From: Lentzea pudingi
GTDB lineage: Bacteria > Actinomycetota > Actinomycetes > Mycobacteriales > Pseudonocardiaceae
DNA: 64,000 nucleotides
Direction of reading: 5' to 3'
NCBI RefSeq assembly: GCF_014646255.1
Contig: NZ_BMNC01000014.1
Span: 1 to 64,000 of the forward strand
Position 1 is the stretch's first letter. The number at the start of each line of letters is the position of its first letter. The translations under genes and the position numbers were made by a program. This document shows positions 7,095 to 15,879 of this stretch, piece after piece. Under the pieces are notes generated by a model. That model had not been told where the DNA came from, did no database searches, and saw only the letters and a program-made list of their open reading frames with translations.

Positions 7095-8933
7095 ATGAGC
7101 ACTGAGACTCGCAAGCTGGATCGCGTTGTGATCCGCTTCGCCGGTGACTCCGGTGACGGCATGCAGCTCACCGGAGACCGGTTCACGTCGGAAGCGGCGG
7201 CGTTCGGCAACGACCTCGCCACCCAGCCCAACTTCCCCGCCGAGATCCGCGCACCACAGGGCACGCTGCCCGGTGTGTCGTCGTTCCAGCTGCACTTCGC
7301 CGACTACGACATCCTGACGCCCGGCGACCGTCCCGACGTCCTCGTCGCGATGAACCCCGCCGCGCTCAAGGCGAACGTCGTCGACCTGCCGGACGGCGGC
7401 ATCCTGATCGTCAACACCGACGAGTTCTCGAAGCGGAACCTGACGAAGGTCGGGTACGACTCGAACCCGCTGGAAGACGACTCGCTCGAGAAGTTCCAGG
7501 TCCACAAGGTCGCCATGGCGACGCTGACCATCGGTGCCCTCGAGGAGACCGGCCTCGGCAAGAAGGACGCCGAACGCGCGAAGAACATGTTCGCGCTCGG
7601 CCTGCTGTCGTGGATGTACCACCGGCCGACCGAAGGCACGGAACGGTTCCTGCGCGAGAAGTTCGCGAAGAAGCCCGACATCGCCGAGGCCAACGTCCTG
7701 GCGTTCCGCGCCGGCTTCTACTACGGCGAGACGACCGAGGCCTTCGCCGTCACCTACGAGGTGGCGCCCGCGAAGCTCAACGTCGGCACGTACCGCCAGA
7801 TCACCGGCAACACGGCGACGGCGTACGGCATCGTCGCGGCGGCCCAGCTCTCGAAGCTGCCCGTCGTGCTCGGCACGTACCCGATCACGCCGGCGTCGGA
7901 CATCCTGCACGAGCTGAGCAAGCACAAGAACTTCGACATCACCACGGTGCAGGCCGAGGACGAGATCGCGGGCATCGGCATCGCCCTCGGCGCGTCCTAC
8001 GGTGGCGCGATCGGCGTGACGTCGACGTCCGGTCCCGGTATCGCGCTCAAGTCCGAGACCATCGGCCTCGGCGTGATGACCGAACTGCCGCTGCTCGTGA
8101 TCGACGTGCAGCGCGGTGGCCCGTCCACCGGTCTGCCGACGAAGACCGAGCAGGCCGACCTGCTGCAGGCGATGTTCGGCCGCAACGGCGAGTCGCCGGT
8201 GCCGATCGTGGCGCCGCAGTCCCCCTCGGACTGCTTCGACGCCGTGGTCGACGCGACCAGGATCGCGCTGAAGTACCGCACGCCGGTGCTGTTCCTGTCC
8301 GACGGCGCGATCGCGAACGGCTCCGAGCCGTGGATGATCCCGGACGTCGAGACGCTGCCGGACCTCACGGTCGAGTTCGCGACGGACCCGGAGATCTTCC
8401 AGCCGTACTCGCGCGACCCCGAGACGCTCGCGCGTCCGTGGGCCGTGCCCGGCACTCCCGGTCTGCAGCACCGCATCGGTGGTCTGGAGAAGCAGGACGT
8501 CACCGGCAACATCTCGTACGACCCGGAGAACCACGACAAGATGGTTCGCCTGCGCCAGGCCAAGATCGACGGCATCGAGGTGCCGGACGTCGTGGTCGAG
8601 GACCCGGACGGCAACGCCAGGGTCCTCGTCGTGGGCTGGGGTTCGTCCTACGGCCCGATCGGCGCGGCGGCTCGCCGGGTCCGCAAGCTCGGCCTCCCGG
8701 TCGCGCACGCGCACCTGCGGCACCTCAACCCGTTCCCCAAGAACCTGGGTGAAGTGCTGAAGTCGTACGACAAGGTCATCGTGCCGGAAATGAACCTGGG
8801 CCAGCTGGCGTTGCTGCTGAGGGCGAAGTACCTGGTGGACGTCGTGTCGTACACCAAGGTGCAGGGCCTTCCGTTCAAGGCGGAGGAGCTGCAGGACGTG
8901 CTCGCTGACGTGATCAAGGGGGTTTCCGCGTGA
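7095..8933 (+). CDS. korA: 2-oxoglutarate:ferredoxin oxidoreductase subunit alpha
   Basis: A 612-residue fused gamma-alpha subunit of the CoA-dependent 2-oxoacid:acceptor oxidoreductase, the NAD-independent enzyme converting 2-oxoglutarate to succinyl-CoA. The gamma domain opens with IRFAGDSGDGMQLTGDRF and contains APQGTLPGVSSFQLHF. The alpha (pyrimidine-binding) domain follows with LGTYPITPASDILHELSK, TTVQAEDEIAGIGIALGA and VIDVQRGGPSTGLPTKTEQ. The ATG at 7095 gives the family N-terminus MSTETRKLDRV; a TTG eight codons earlier is weaker. The stop overlaps the korB start by 4 nt (GTGA), so the two are translationally coupled. Confidence 0.93.
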   Translation: MSTETRKLDRVVIRFAGDSGDGMQLTGDRFTSEAAAFGNDLATQPNFPAEIRAPQGTLPGVSSFQLHFADYDILTPGDRPDVLVAMNPAALKANVVDLPDGGILIVNTDEFSKRNLTKVGYDSNPLEDDSLEKFQVHKVAMATLTIGALEETGLGKKDAERAKNMFALGLLSWMYHRPTEGTERFLREKFAKKPDIAEANVLAFRAGFYYGETTEAFAVTYEVAPAKLNVGTYRQITGNTATAYGIVAAAQLSKLPVVLGTYPITPASDILHELSKHKNFDITTVQAEDEIAGIGIALGASYGGAIGVTSTSGPGIALKSETIGLGVMTELPLLVIDVQRGGPSTGLPTKTEQADLLQAMFGRNGESPVPIVAPQSPSDCFDAVVDATRIALKYRTPVLFLSDGAIANGSEPWMIPDVETLPDLTVEFATDPEIFQPYSRDPETLARPWAVPGTPGLQHRIGGLEKQDVTGNISYDPENHDKMVRLRQAKIDGIEVPDVVVEDPDGNARVLVVGWGSSYGPIGAAARRVRKLGLPVAHAHLRHLNPFPKNLGEVLKSYDKVIVPEMNLGQLALLLRAKYLVDVVSYTKVQGLPFKAEELQDVLADVIKGVSA

Positions 8934-9979
8934 CCGCGATCGACCTCGGAATCCCCGGCCTGACCGGGGTTCCCACCACCGACGAGAAGCAGTCGGCCAG
9001 GGACTACAAGTCCGACCAGGAAGTCCGCTGGTGTCCCGGCTGCGGTGACTACATCGTGCTCAACGCCGTGCAGTCGTTCCTGCCGACGCTGGGTCTCAAG
9101 CGCGAGAACATCGTGTTCGTCTCGGGCATCGGGTGTTCCTCCCGCTTCCCGTACTACATGAACACGTACGGCATGCACTCCATCCACGGCCGTGCGCCGG
9201 CCATCGCCACGGGACTCGCCGTGGCGCGGCCGGACCTGAGCGTGTGGGTGGTGACGGGTGACGGTGACGCGCTGTCCATCGGCGGCAACCACCTGATCCA
9301 CACGCTGCGGCGCAACGTGAACCTCAAGATCCTGCTGTTCAACAACAGGATCTACGGCCTGACCAAGGGCCAGTACTCGCCGACGTCGGAACCGGGCAAG
9401 GTCACCAAGTCGACGCCGATCGGCTCGGTCGACCACCCGTTCAACCCGGTGTCGCTGGCGCTGGGCGCGGAGGCCTCGTTCGTCGGTCGCGCGATGGACT
9501 CGGACAAGGCCGGGCTGACCTCCGTGCTGCGTCAGGCCGCCGAGCACCGCGGGTCGGCGCTCGTGGAGATCTACCAGAACTGCCCGATCTTCAACGACGG
9601 CGCGTTCGACGTGCTGAAGGACCCGGACGAGGCGGAGCGGCGGATCATCCACGTCGTCGACGGCGAGCCGATCCGGTTCGGTCGTGAGGGCGAGTACTGC
9701 GTGGTGCGCGAGGGCTTCGGGCTCGCGGTCGCGAAGTCCGCGGACGTGGACGCGAGCGAGATCGTCGTGCACGACGCGTCGGACCTGAACCTGTCGTTTG
9801 CGCTCTCGCGGCTGTCGACGCAGGACCTCACGCACACCGTCACGGGCGTTTTCCGCCGTGCGGACCGCACGACGTACGACGACGGCGTGCGCGCGCAGGT
9901 CAACGAGGCCAAGGCTTCCAAGGCGGCCGACCTGAGCAAGCTGTTGCACGGCAAGGACACCTGGACCGTGGTCGGCTAG
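8930..9979 (+). CDS. korB: 2-oxoglutarate:ferredoxin oxidoreductase subunit beta
   Basis: A 349-residue TPP-binding subunit. It carries the [4Fe-4S] ligands WCPGCGDY and GIGCSSRFPYYM, and the TPP motif VTGDGDALSIGGNHLIH ending in LLFNNRIYGLTKGQYSPTS. With KorA it gives an oxygen-tolerant route through the TCA cycle, as in mycobacterial KorAB. The start GTG overlaps the korA stop. A strong intrinsic terminator follows 17 nt after the stop, closing the operon. Confidence 0.93.
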   Translation: MTAIDLGIPGLTGVPTTDEKQSARDYKSDQEVRWCPGCGDYIVLNAVQSFLPTLGLKRENIVFVSGIGCSSRFPYYMNTYGMHSIHGRAPAIATGLAVARPDLSVWVVTGDGDALSIGGNHLIHTLRRNVNLKILLFNNRIYGLTKGQYSPTSEPGKVTKSTPIGSVDHPFNPVSLALGAEASFVGRAMDSDKAGLTSVLRQAAEHRGSALVEIYQNCPIFNDGAFDVLKDPDEAERRIIHVVDGEPIRFGREGEYCVVREGFGLAVAKSADVDASEIVVHDASDLNLSFALSRLSTQDLTHTVTGVFRRADRTTYDDGVRAQVNEAKASKAADLSKLLHGKDTWTVVG

Positions 9980-9996
9980 ACCCGGGACACGAAGAA

Positions 9997-10027
9997 GGCC
10001 CCCACCGAACGCGGTGGGGGCCTTTTT
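9997..10027 (+). terminator. Intrinsic terminator after korAB
   Basis: GGCCCCCACC-GAACGC-GGTGGGGGCC (9997-10022) is a perfect 10-bp GC stem followed at once by TTTTT (10023-10027). It lies between the convergent korB and the minus-strand gene ending at 10039 and may serve both. Confidence 0.92.
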
Positions 10028-10038
10028 CGTCGGAACGA

Positions 10039-12207
10039 TCAGGGTGCCGGGCGGAAGCCCGCCTTCTCCGCGTCGGCCTCGGTGCGGAACCACACGTCGG
10101 CACGCGTGTCACCGAAGTTCGCGGAACCCTCGGAGTAGTAACGACGGCCGGTCAGCGTGGCCTTCACCGAGAAGTCCTCGGCCGGCGCGTGGCCGTCCGA
10201 CTTCGGCAGCACCGAGCCGGGGCCGAACGGCGAACGCGGGTTGAAGCCCTCCGGCTGCTGGAACCGCGCCGAGGACGGGCCGCCGCTCGCGGGCGTTCCG
10301 TTCGGACGGCCGCCGGTCGACGGTGAGAAGCCGACCGGCCGCGGGCGCTGCGGGAGTGCGGCGGCCGCGGGCTGGGGCTCCTGCTTCGGGGACTCGAACG
10401 CCGAGAACGCCGGGAAGCTCTGCTGGCGCTGCTGCGTCGTGCGCCGGGCCTCGCGGATCGGCAGGCCCGCCTCGGTGTGCCGCGGCGGCAGGTCGACCGG
10501 CTCGGGCTCCGGCTCGGGCGGGGCGGCGAGCAGGGGCTCGTCGCTCGGCACGAACTTCGGCACGAACGGCTGGTCGTTGCTCGTGTCCGGCAGCGTGCGG
10601 GTCTGACCGAGAGCGGGCAACGGCTCGTCGGCCTCCAGCAGCGGCTCGAACAGCGAGCGCCGCGTGTCCGCCACCGGAGCGACCGGCGCGGGCGGAGCAG
10701 CGAGGGGAACCTCGATGCCGTGGGAGAAGGCAGCGCCGACGGTGCGTGGCGTGCGCTCCTGCGTCTCCTCGTTCTCGACCCTCGGCTCGAAGGCCGAGAA
10801 CGGCGCGGGCGGCGGGGCACCGGGAGCCGTGAACGGCTGGGAGAACATCCCGGTGTACTCGGGCTCGACGAACTCCTCGTAGACCTGTTCGGGCTCGTAG
10901 GCCTGCTCGGGTTCCTCGTGCGCGGTCCGAGGCTCGACCTCCGGCTCCGCGAACAGGTCGTGCTCTTCGGCCAGCGTCGACTCGAAGACCCCGTTGCGCA
11001 CGCTCGGCGCGTCCAGGTCGACCGGTTCGACGATCGGCTCGATCAGCCCGGTCTGCTCGGCCGGGGACTCCGGCTCCACCTCGGACGACGGCGCGGTGAA
11101 CCCGTCGAGCTGACCGGAGATCTCGTCGCGCAGGCCGGGGTACTCGCCGGTGAGGTCGTTGTCCGGCCAGCTGCTCTCCTCGACGGCGATGAACGACGTC
11201 TGCTCGGAGCGGGTGCCGGCGGGCTCGTCCTCGTGCTCGGCGGCCTCGTCGGAGAACGTCTCGGGCTCGTCGTGCGCCCAGACCTCACGCGGCTGGTAGA
11301 TGAAGTCGTCGGCCTGCTCGTCGACCTCGGGCCCCGCGGTCGGCTGGGCGGCCGGCGCACCGGGAGCGGCGACCGGCGGGACCGTGGGCACGTACGACGT
11401 CTGCTCGGCCGGGAGCTCCGGTTCGTCGTCGAAGTCCGCGGCCTCCAGGCCGGAGTTCGACAGGACCGTCGTCTGCTCGGCCGGGGTCTCCGGAGGGACG
11501 TCTCCGGGGGCGAGGCGCTCGAACAGCGAACGCGGACGGTCGTCCTCGGCGTCGGCCAATGCCTTCTGCTCGGCCAGCTGCTCCTCGAAGCGGCGCTGGG
11601 CCTCCTCGGGCTCGAGGTACTGGCGGACCGGCGCGGCCAGCTCCTCCTCGACCTCGGGCTGGGCCTCGAACGTCGTCGTCTCGTACGTCGACTGCTCGTG
11701 CTGCGCCTGGTCGTACGGCTCCTGCTCACGCTGGGTCTGGCCGTACGGCTCCTGCTCGCGCTGCGCCTGCTCGTACGGCTCCTGCTCGTGCTGGACCTGG
11801 CCGAACGACGCCTGCTCGTGCGCGACGGGCTCGGGCTCCTCCACGACGGGAGGCGGCACCGGCACCGGGAGCGGCGGCGGCGCGGGGGCCGGCACGGGCT
11901 CGCCGAAGTAGGCGGGCGGCTCGACGTACGGCGCGGGCGCCGGCGGAAGCGCCGGAACGGCCGCGGGCGGCGTCAGCACCTCGTCGCTCAGCGACCGCGG
12001 CGGCGCGGCGTCCCAGTCGTCGACCTCGAAGTCGGCGTCGACAGCCTTCGCCCCGACCGGCGCGGCGGAACGACGCGCGTCGAGAAGTTGATCATCCAGG
12101 TCGGCGATCTGCTTTCGCGCGGGGCGCACCATCACCAACCAGGTGAGCAGCACTCCCGCAACGAAGGACAGCAGGCTCCACAGCCAGACCTGCCCGAAGA
12201 TGTTCAC
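10039..12207 (-). CDS. Membrane-anchored, disordered Pro/Glu-rich protein with C-terminal sunset-like domain
   Basis: A 722-residue protein. Residues 1-29 are one membrane helix (VWLWSLLSFVAGVLLTWLV), then about 630 residues rich in P, E, A and Q with no globular pattern. The last 45 residues are folded-looking: TGRRYYSEGSANFGDTRADV, then WFRTEADAEKAGFRP, resembling the small sunset domain found in actinobacterial channel-accessory (ArfC-like) proteins. GTG 12207 is preceded by AAGGGG at ideal spacing. The disordered part holds five 10-residue EQ-PY-type repeats (about 131-176) and four copies of (A/S)EQT followed by S/T/G and two mostly hydrophobic residues (near 243, 267, 334 and 383). A scaffold tethered to the membrane face is plausible. 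The function is unknown. Confidence 0.8.
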   Translation of the reverse strand: MNIFGQVWLWSLLSFVAGVLLTWLVMVRPARKQIADLDDQLLDARRSAAPVGAKAVDADFEVDDWDAAPPRSLSDEVLTPPAAVPALPPAPAPYVEPPAYFGEPVPAPAPPPLPVPVPPPVVEEPEPVAHEQASFGQVQHEQEPYEQAQREQEPYGQTQREQEPYDQAQHEQSTYETTTFEAQPEVEEELAAPVRQYLEPEEAQRRFEEQLAEQKALADAEDDRPRSLFERLAPGDVPPETPAEQTTVLSNSGLEAADFDDEPELPAEQTSYVPTVPPVAAPGAPAAQPTAGPEVDEQADDFIYQPREVWAHDEPETFSDEAAEHEDEPAGTRSEQTSFIAVEESSWPDNDLTGEYPGLRDEISGQLDGFTAPSSEVEPESPAEQTGLIEPIVEPVDLDAPSVRNGVFESTLAEEHDLFAEPEVEPRTAHEEPEQAYEPEQVYEEFVEPEYTGMFSQPFTAPGAPPPAPFSAFEPRVENEETQERTPRTVGAAFSHGIEVPLAAPPAPVAPVADTRRSLFEPLLEADEPLPALGQTRTLPDTSNDQPFVPKFVPSDEPLLAAPPEPEPEPVDLPPRHTEAGLPIREARRTTQQRQQSFPAFSAFESPKQEPQPAAAALPQRPRPVGFSPSTGGRPNGTPASGGPSSARFQQPEGFNPRSPFGPGSVLPKSDGHAPAEDFSVKATLTGRRYYSEGSANFGDTRADVWFRTEADAEKAGFRPAP
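11680..11817 (-). repeat. In-frame 30-bp tandem repeats (decapeptide EQ-PY repeats)
   Basis: Encodes residues about 131-176 of the membrane-anchored protein. Units read EQASFGQVQH, EQEPYEQAQR, EQEPYGQTQR, EQEPYDQAQH and a partial EQSTYE, in strict 10-residue register, so the DNA is a 30-bp tandem array open to copy-number change. Confidence 0.85.
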
Positions 12208-12352
12208 GGGTAAGCCCCTTCTACGACCACACTCCGACCCCACTCACTCGGAAGGGTGAGCATGGCCAAACTACAGTGCCTTTGATGATGCTCCGTCACT
12301 ACGCCGTTCAGCGCAAATAACGGGTGGAAAGCCCAGCGTAGAGTGGGATTTT

Positions 12353-13276
12353 GTGCCCCCTCTGACAACCTCGGCCATCACTTCGCCAGAAGTTCACACC
12401 CAGGGGCGAGGGGTCACCTACGGCGCACTCGCCTACGTCCTTTGGGGCTTGTTCCCGGCGTACTGGCCACTCCTCGTACCCGCCCAGCCGATCGAGGTGC
12501 TGGCGCACCGGATCGTCTGGTCGTTCGTCACGCTCGCGATCGTCGTCATGATCCTCCGACGGTGGCGACCTTTCCTCGAACTATCCGGAAAGGGTTGGCT
12601 CATCGTTACCGCAGCCGCTGTGTTGATCACGGTGAACTGGGGCACGTACATCTACGCGGTCAACAGCCACCACGTCGTGGAGTCAGCGCTCGGCTACTTC
12701 ATCACGCCGCTGGTGAGCGTCGCGCTGGGCATGATCTTCCTGAAGGAACGCGTGCGGCTGCCGCAGACCGTAGCGATCGGCGTGGTCGTCGTCGCTGTGA
12801 TCGTGCTCACCGTCGACTACGGCAGGCTGCCGATCATCTCGCTGGTCCTCGGCTTCTCGTTCGGCGTCTACGGCCTGCTCAAGAAGAAGGTGCCGCTGGA
12901 CTCCATCACCAGCCTCACCGCCGAGAGCGCCGTGATCGCCCCGATCGCGCTGGCCTACCTGCTCTTCCTCGGCAGCGCGAACACGTTCACCACCGAGGGC
13001 ACCGGCCACACTTTGCTGATCCTGAGCACCGGCATCGTCACGGCGGTCCCGCTGGTGCTCTTCGGGGCCGGCGCGCAACGGATTCCGCTGATCACGATGG
13101 GCATGCTGCAGTACCTCGCTCCGGTGCTGCAGTTCGCCTGGGGCGTGTTCGTGGTGCACGAACCGATGCCCGCCAGCAGGTGGATCGGGTTCGCCCTGGT
13201 GTGGCTGGCGCTCGCGATCTTCACGGTCGACGCGCTCCGCAACCGGCGCAAGCAACAGCTCGCGCCGGTCGGCTGA
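12353..13276 (+). CDS. rarD: RarD-type EamA-family transporter
   Basis: A 307-residue protein with ten hydrophobic segments and the RarD signature region GVTYGALAYVLWGLFPAYWP near the N-terminus, plus NWGTYIYAVNSHHVVESALGYFITPL. RarD proteins are drug/metabolite-superfamily permeases of unproven substrate. GTG 12353 is the start. It is divergent from the disordered membrane protein gene and ends 3 nt from the convergent polyprenyl synthase stop. Confidence 0.87.
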   Translation: MPPLTTSAITSPEVHTQGRGVTYGALAYVLWGLFPAYWPLLVPAQPIEVLAHRIVWSFVTLAIVVMILRRWRPFLELSGKGWLIVTAAAVLITVNWGTYIYAVNSHHVVESALGYFITPLVSVALGMIFLKERVRLPQTVAIGVVVVAVIVLTVDYGRLPIISLVLGFSFGVYGLLKKKVPLDSITSLTAESAVIAPIALAYLLFLGSANTFTTEGTGHTLLILSTGIVTAVPLVLFGAGAQRIPLITMGMLQYLAPVLQFAWGVFVVHEPMPASRWIGFALVWLALAIFTVDALRNRRKQQLAPVG

Positions 13277-13279
13277 GAC

Positions 13280-14281
13280 TCAGCGAGAACGCTCCACGAC
13301 GTACGTGGCGAGCTCTTCCAGCGCGTCCCGGGCGGCGCACTCGGGCAGCTTGCCGAGCTCCGTGCGGGCGCGGTCCGCGTAGTCGTCGAGGGTCTCGCGG
13401 GCCTTGTCCATGCCGGACGACTTGCGCAGCAGGAGCAGGGCCTCGTCCACCAGCTCGTCGTCGGTGATCGGCCCCGCCAGCAGCTCGGCGAGCCGCGTCT
13501 CGGACGGATCCGCCAGCGCGTAGAGCATCGGCAGCGTCTTCACGCCCTCGCGCAGGTCGGTGCCGGGGGTCTTGCCGGACTCGGCCGACGGCGACGCGAT
13601 GTCGATCACGTCGTCCGAGATCTGGAACGCGGCCCCGATGACCTCGGCGTAGCGGCGCAGCGCGTCCGTCTGCTCGTCGGTCGCGTCGGAGAACATGCCG
13701 CCGAACCTGGCCGCGGTGGCGATCAGGACGCCGGTCTTCTCCTCGATCACCCTGATGTAGTGGGAGATCACGTCCTCGCCGGGCTGCGGGCCGACGGTCT
13801 CGCGCATCTGGCCGGTCACCAGGACCGAGAAGGTCTCCGCGATGATCCGGGCCGCGTCCGTCCCCAGGTCGGCCGTCAGCCGGGACGCGTGGGCGAACAG
13901 GAAGTCGCCCGTCAGGATCGCGATGCTGTTGTCCCACTTGACGTTCGCGGAGACCGCTCCGCGCCGCATGGTCGCCTCGTCCATGACGTCGTCGTGGTAG
14001 AGCGTCGCGAGGTGGGTGAGCTCGACCACAGTGGCGGCCTTGATGACCTTGTCCCGGTCCCAGTCGGCGCCGAACTGCGATGCGAGCAGTGTGAAGAGCG
14101 GGCGGATCCGCTTCCCGCCCGCCTCCACAAGGTGAAGCGAGGTTTCCGTGACCGGGTGGAACTCGCTCTGCACGACATCGTGCAGACAGCGCTCCACCTC
14201 GGCCAGGCCGTCCTGGACTACCTCGGTGAGCACGGGGTCCACCAACGCGAACCCCGGTCCCAAATGCTCGCTACTGGTCAC
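13280..14281 (-). CDS. Polyprenyl diphosphate synthase (menaquinone side chain)
   Basis: A 333-residue trans-isoprenyl diphosphate synthase with GGKRIRPLFTLLASQ, the first Asp-rich motif LYHDDVMDEA and the second Asp-rich motif FQISDDVIDIA. Residues Ala/Ile before the first motif, rather than bulky aromatics, suggest a long-chain (C35-C50) product, fitting menaquinone. GTG 14281 lies 19 nt beyond the nuoN stop on the same strand, so it is probably the last gene of the nuo transcript and links quinone tail supply to complex I. The exact chain length is not predictable here. Equivalent to grcC/hepT-type genes. Confidence 0.9.
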   Translation of the reverse strand: MTSSEHLGPGFALVDPVLTEVVQDGLAEVERCLHDVVQSEFHPVTETSLHLVEAGGKRIRPLFTLLASQFGADWDRDKVIKAATVVELTHLATLYHDDVMDEATMRRGAVSANVKWDNSIAILTGDFLFAHASRLTADLGTDAARIIAETFSVLVTGQMRETVGPQPGEDVISHYIRVIEEKTGVLIATAARFGGMFSDATDEQTDALRRYAEVIGAAFQISDDVIDIASPSAESGKTPGTDLREGVKTLPMLYALADPSETRLAELLAGPITDDELVDEALLLLRKSSGMDKARETLDDYADRARTELGKLPECAARDALEELATYVVERSR

Positions 14282-14300
14282 ACCAGCAGACTACGTACAC

Positions 14301-15878
14301 CTAGCTGAGGAAGGTGCCGGTACCCGCCCAATCGAGCACGAACGTGGGCCACAAACCCAGCACCAACGTCACCACCGCGCCCAAGGTGATCGCGATCGTG
14401 GTGAAGGCGCCGGGCACCGTCACGGTCGGGCCGTCCGGGGCCGGGTCGCTGAAGTACATCAGCACGATCACCCGCAGGTAGAAGAACGCCGCCACGGCCG
14501 AGGCCACGAGAGCGATCACCACGAGCGGCGTGAGACCGGCGTCGATCGCCGCGCTGAACACGACGAACTTGCCGATGAAGCCGGACGTCAGCGGGATGCC
14601 GGCCAGGGCCAGCAGCAGGAACGTGAAGGTGGCCGCCACGATCGGCGACCGCTTCGCGAGACCCGCCCACTGCGACAGGTGCGTCGCCTCGCCGTCCGAG
14701 TTGCGGACCAGCGACACGATGCCGAACGCGGCGATCGTGGTGAAGCCGTACGCCAGCAGGTAGAACATGGTCGCGCTCACGCCCGGAGCGTCGCCTTCCG
14801 GCGTCAGGGCGATCGAGCCGATGAGCAGGAAGCCCGCGTGCGCCACCGAGGAGTACGCGATCATGCGCTTCACGTCGGTCTGGGTGAGACCGAGGATCGC
14901 GCCGATCACCATCGAGACGACCGCGACGCCGTAGAGCACGCCACGCCATTCCCACTGAGTGTTCTCGAACGCCACCGTGAGCACGCGCAGGATGCCGCCG
15001 AACGCGGCGACCTTCGTGCACGCGGCCATGAACGCCGTCACCGGCGTCGGCGCGCCCTGGTACACGTCCGGGGTCCAGGCGTGGAACGGACCGACGGCGG
15101 CCTTGAACAGCAGGCCCACCACCAGCAGGCCGAAGCCCGCGAACAGCAGCGTGTCGGAACGGTCCGTGCCGCCGGCGGCGGTCGCGATCGCCGAGAGCTT
15201 CACCGAACCCGCGTAGCCGTAGAGCAGGGCCACGCCGTAGAGGAAGAACGCGGAGGCGAAAGCGCCGAGCAGGAAGTACTTCACGGCCGCTTCCTGCGAG
15301 AGCAGGCGACGGCGGCGAGCCAGGCCGCACAGCAGGTACAGCGGCAGCGACAGGACTTCCAGCGCGATGAACATCGTCAGCAGGTCGTTCGCCGCGACGA
15401 ACGTCATCATGCCGCCGAGCGCGAACAGCGTGAGCGGGAAGACCTCGGTCTGCATGCCGGTCTTCGTCGCCTGCGCGCGGTCCTGCACGGTGCCGGGACG
15501 GATCGCGGCCTGCGCCACGAACGCGCCACCGGGCTCCACTGAGCGGTCGGCGATCAGCAGCACCGAGCCGAAGCCCAGCACCAGCAGCGTGGCCCACAGG
15601 AAGAGCGACGGCGAGTCGACCGCGATCGCGCCCGCCAGCGTCGCCACGCCCTGCTCGGGACGCTCCGACGTCGCGTAGAGGATCAGCGAGCCGACTGCGC
15701 CGACCAGCGTCACGAGCGTGAGCACGAGCTGCACGGCCCACCGCTGATGCTTGGGCAGCAACGCTTCCAGCAGCACGCTGATGCACGCGGCACCGAGCAC
15801 GATCAGCAGCGGCGCGAGGGCACCGTAATCGATCTCCGGCGCCTCGATCGTCTGCGCCTGAGCGACGAGAAGGTTCAC
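14301..15878 (-). CDS. nuoN: NADH-quinone oxidoreductase subunit N
   Basis: A 525-residue, about 14-helix antiporter-like subunit of the complex I membrane arm. It contains the conserved MTFVAANDLLTMFIALEVLS (key Glu), LLFKAAVGPFHAWTPDVYQ (key Lys) and GLTQTDVKRMIAYSSVAHAG blocks of the proton-channel fold. The GTG start is 1 nt after the nuoM stop. Last nuo gene, directly followed by the polyprenyl synthase. Confidence 0.95.
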   Translation of the reverse strand: MNLLVAQAQTIEAPEIDYGALAPLLIVLGAACISVLLEALLPKHQRWAVQLVLTLVTLVGAVGSLILYATSERPEQGVATLAGAIAVDSPSLFLWATLLVLGFGSVLLIADRSVEPGGAFVAQAAIRPGTVQDRAQATKTGMQTEVFPLTLFALGGMMTFVAANDLLTMFIALEVLSLPLYLLCGLARRRRLLSQEAAVKYFLLGAFASAFFLYGVALLYGYAGSVKLSAIATAAGGTDRSDTLLFAGFGLLVVGLLFKAAVGPFHAWTPDVYQGAPTPVTAFMAACTKVAAFGGILRVLTVAFENTQWEWRGVLYGVAVVSMVIGAILGLTQTDVKRMIAYSSVAHAGFLLIGSIALTPEGDAPGVSATMFYLLAYGFTTIAAFGIVSLVRNSDGEATHLSQWAGLAKRSPIVAATFTFLLLALAGIPLTSGFIGKFVVFSAAIDAGLTPLVVIALVASAVAAFFYLRVIVLMYFSDPAPDGPTVTVPGAFTTIAITLGAVVTLVLGLWPTFVLDWAGTGTFLS

Positions 15879-15879
15879 G

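Noticed and set aside
12343..13467. A 374-codon frame overlapping rarD
   Set aside because: Same strand, different frame, Arg/Pro-rich and without membrane helices; rarD in the adjacent frame has ten good helices.
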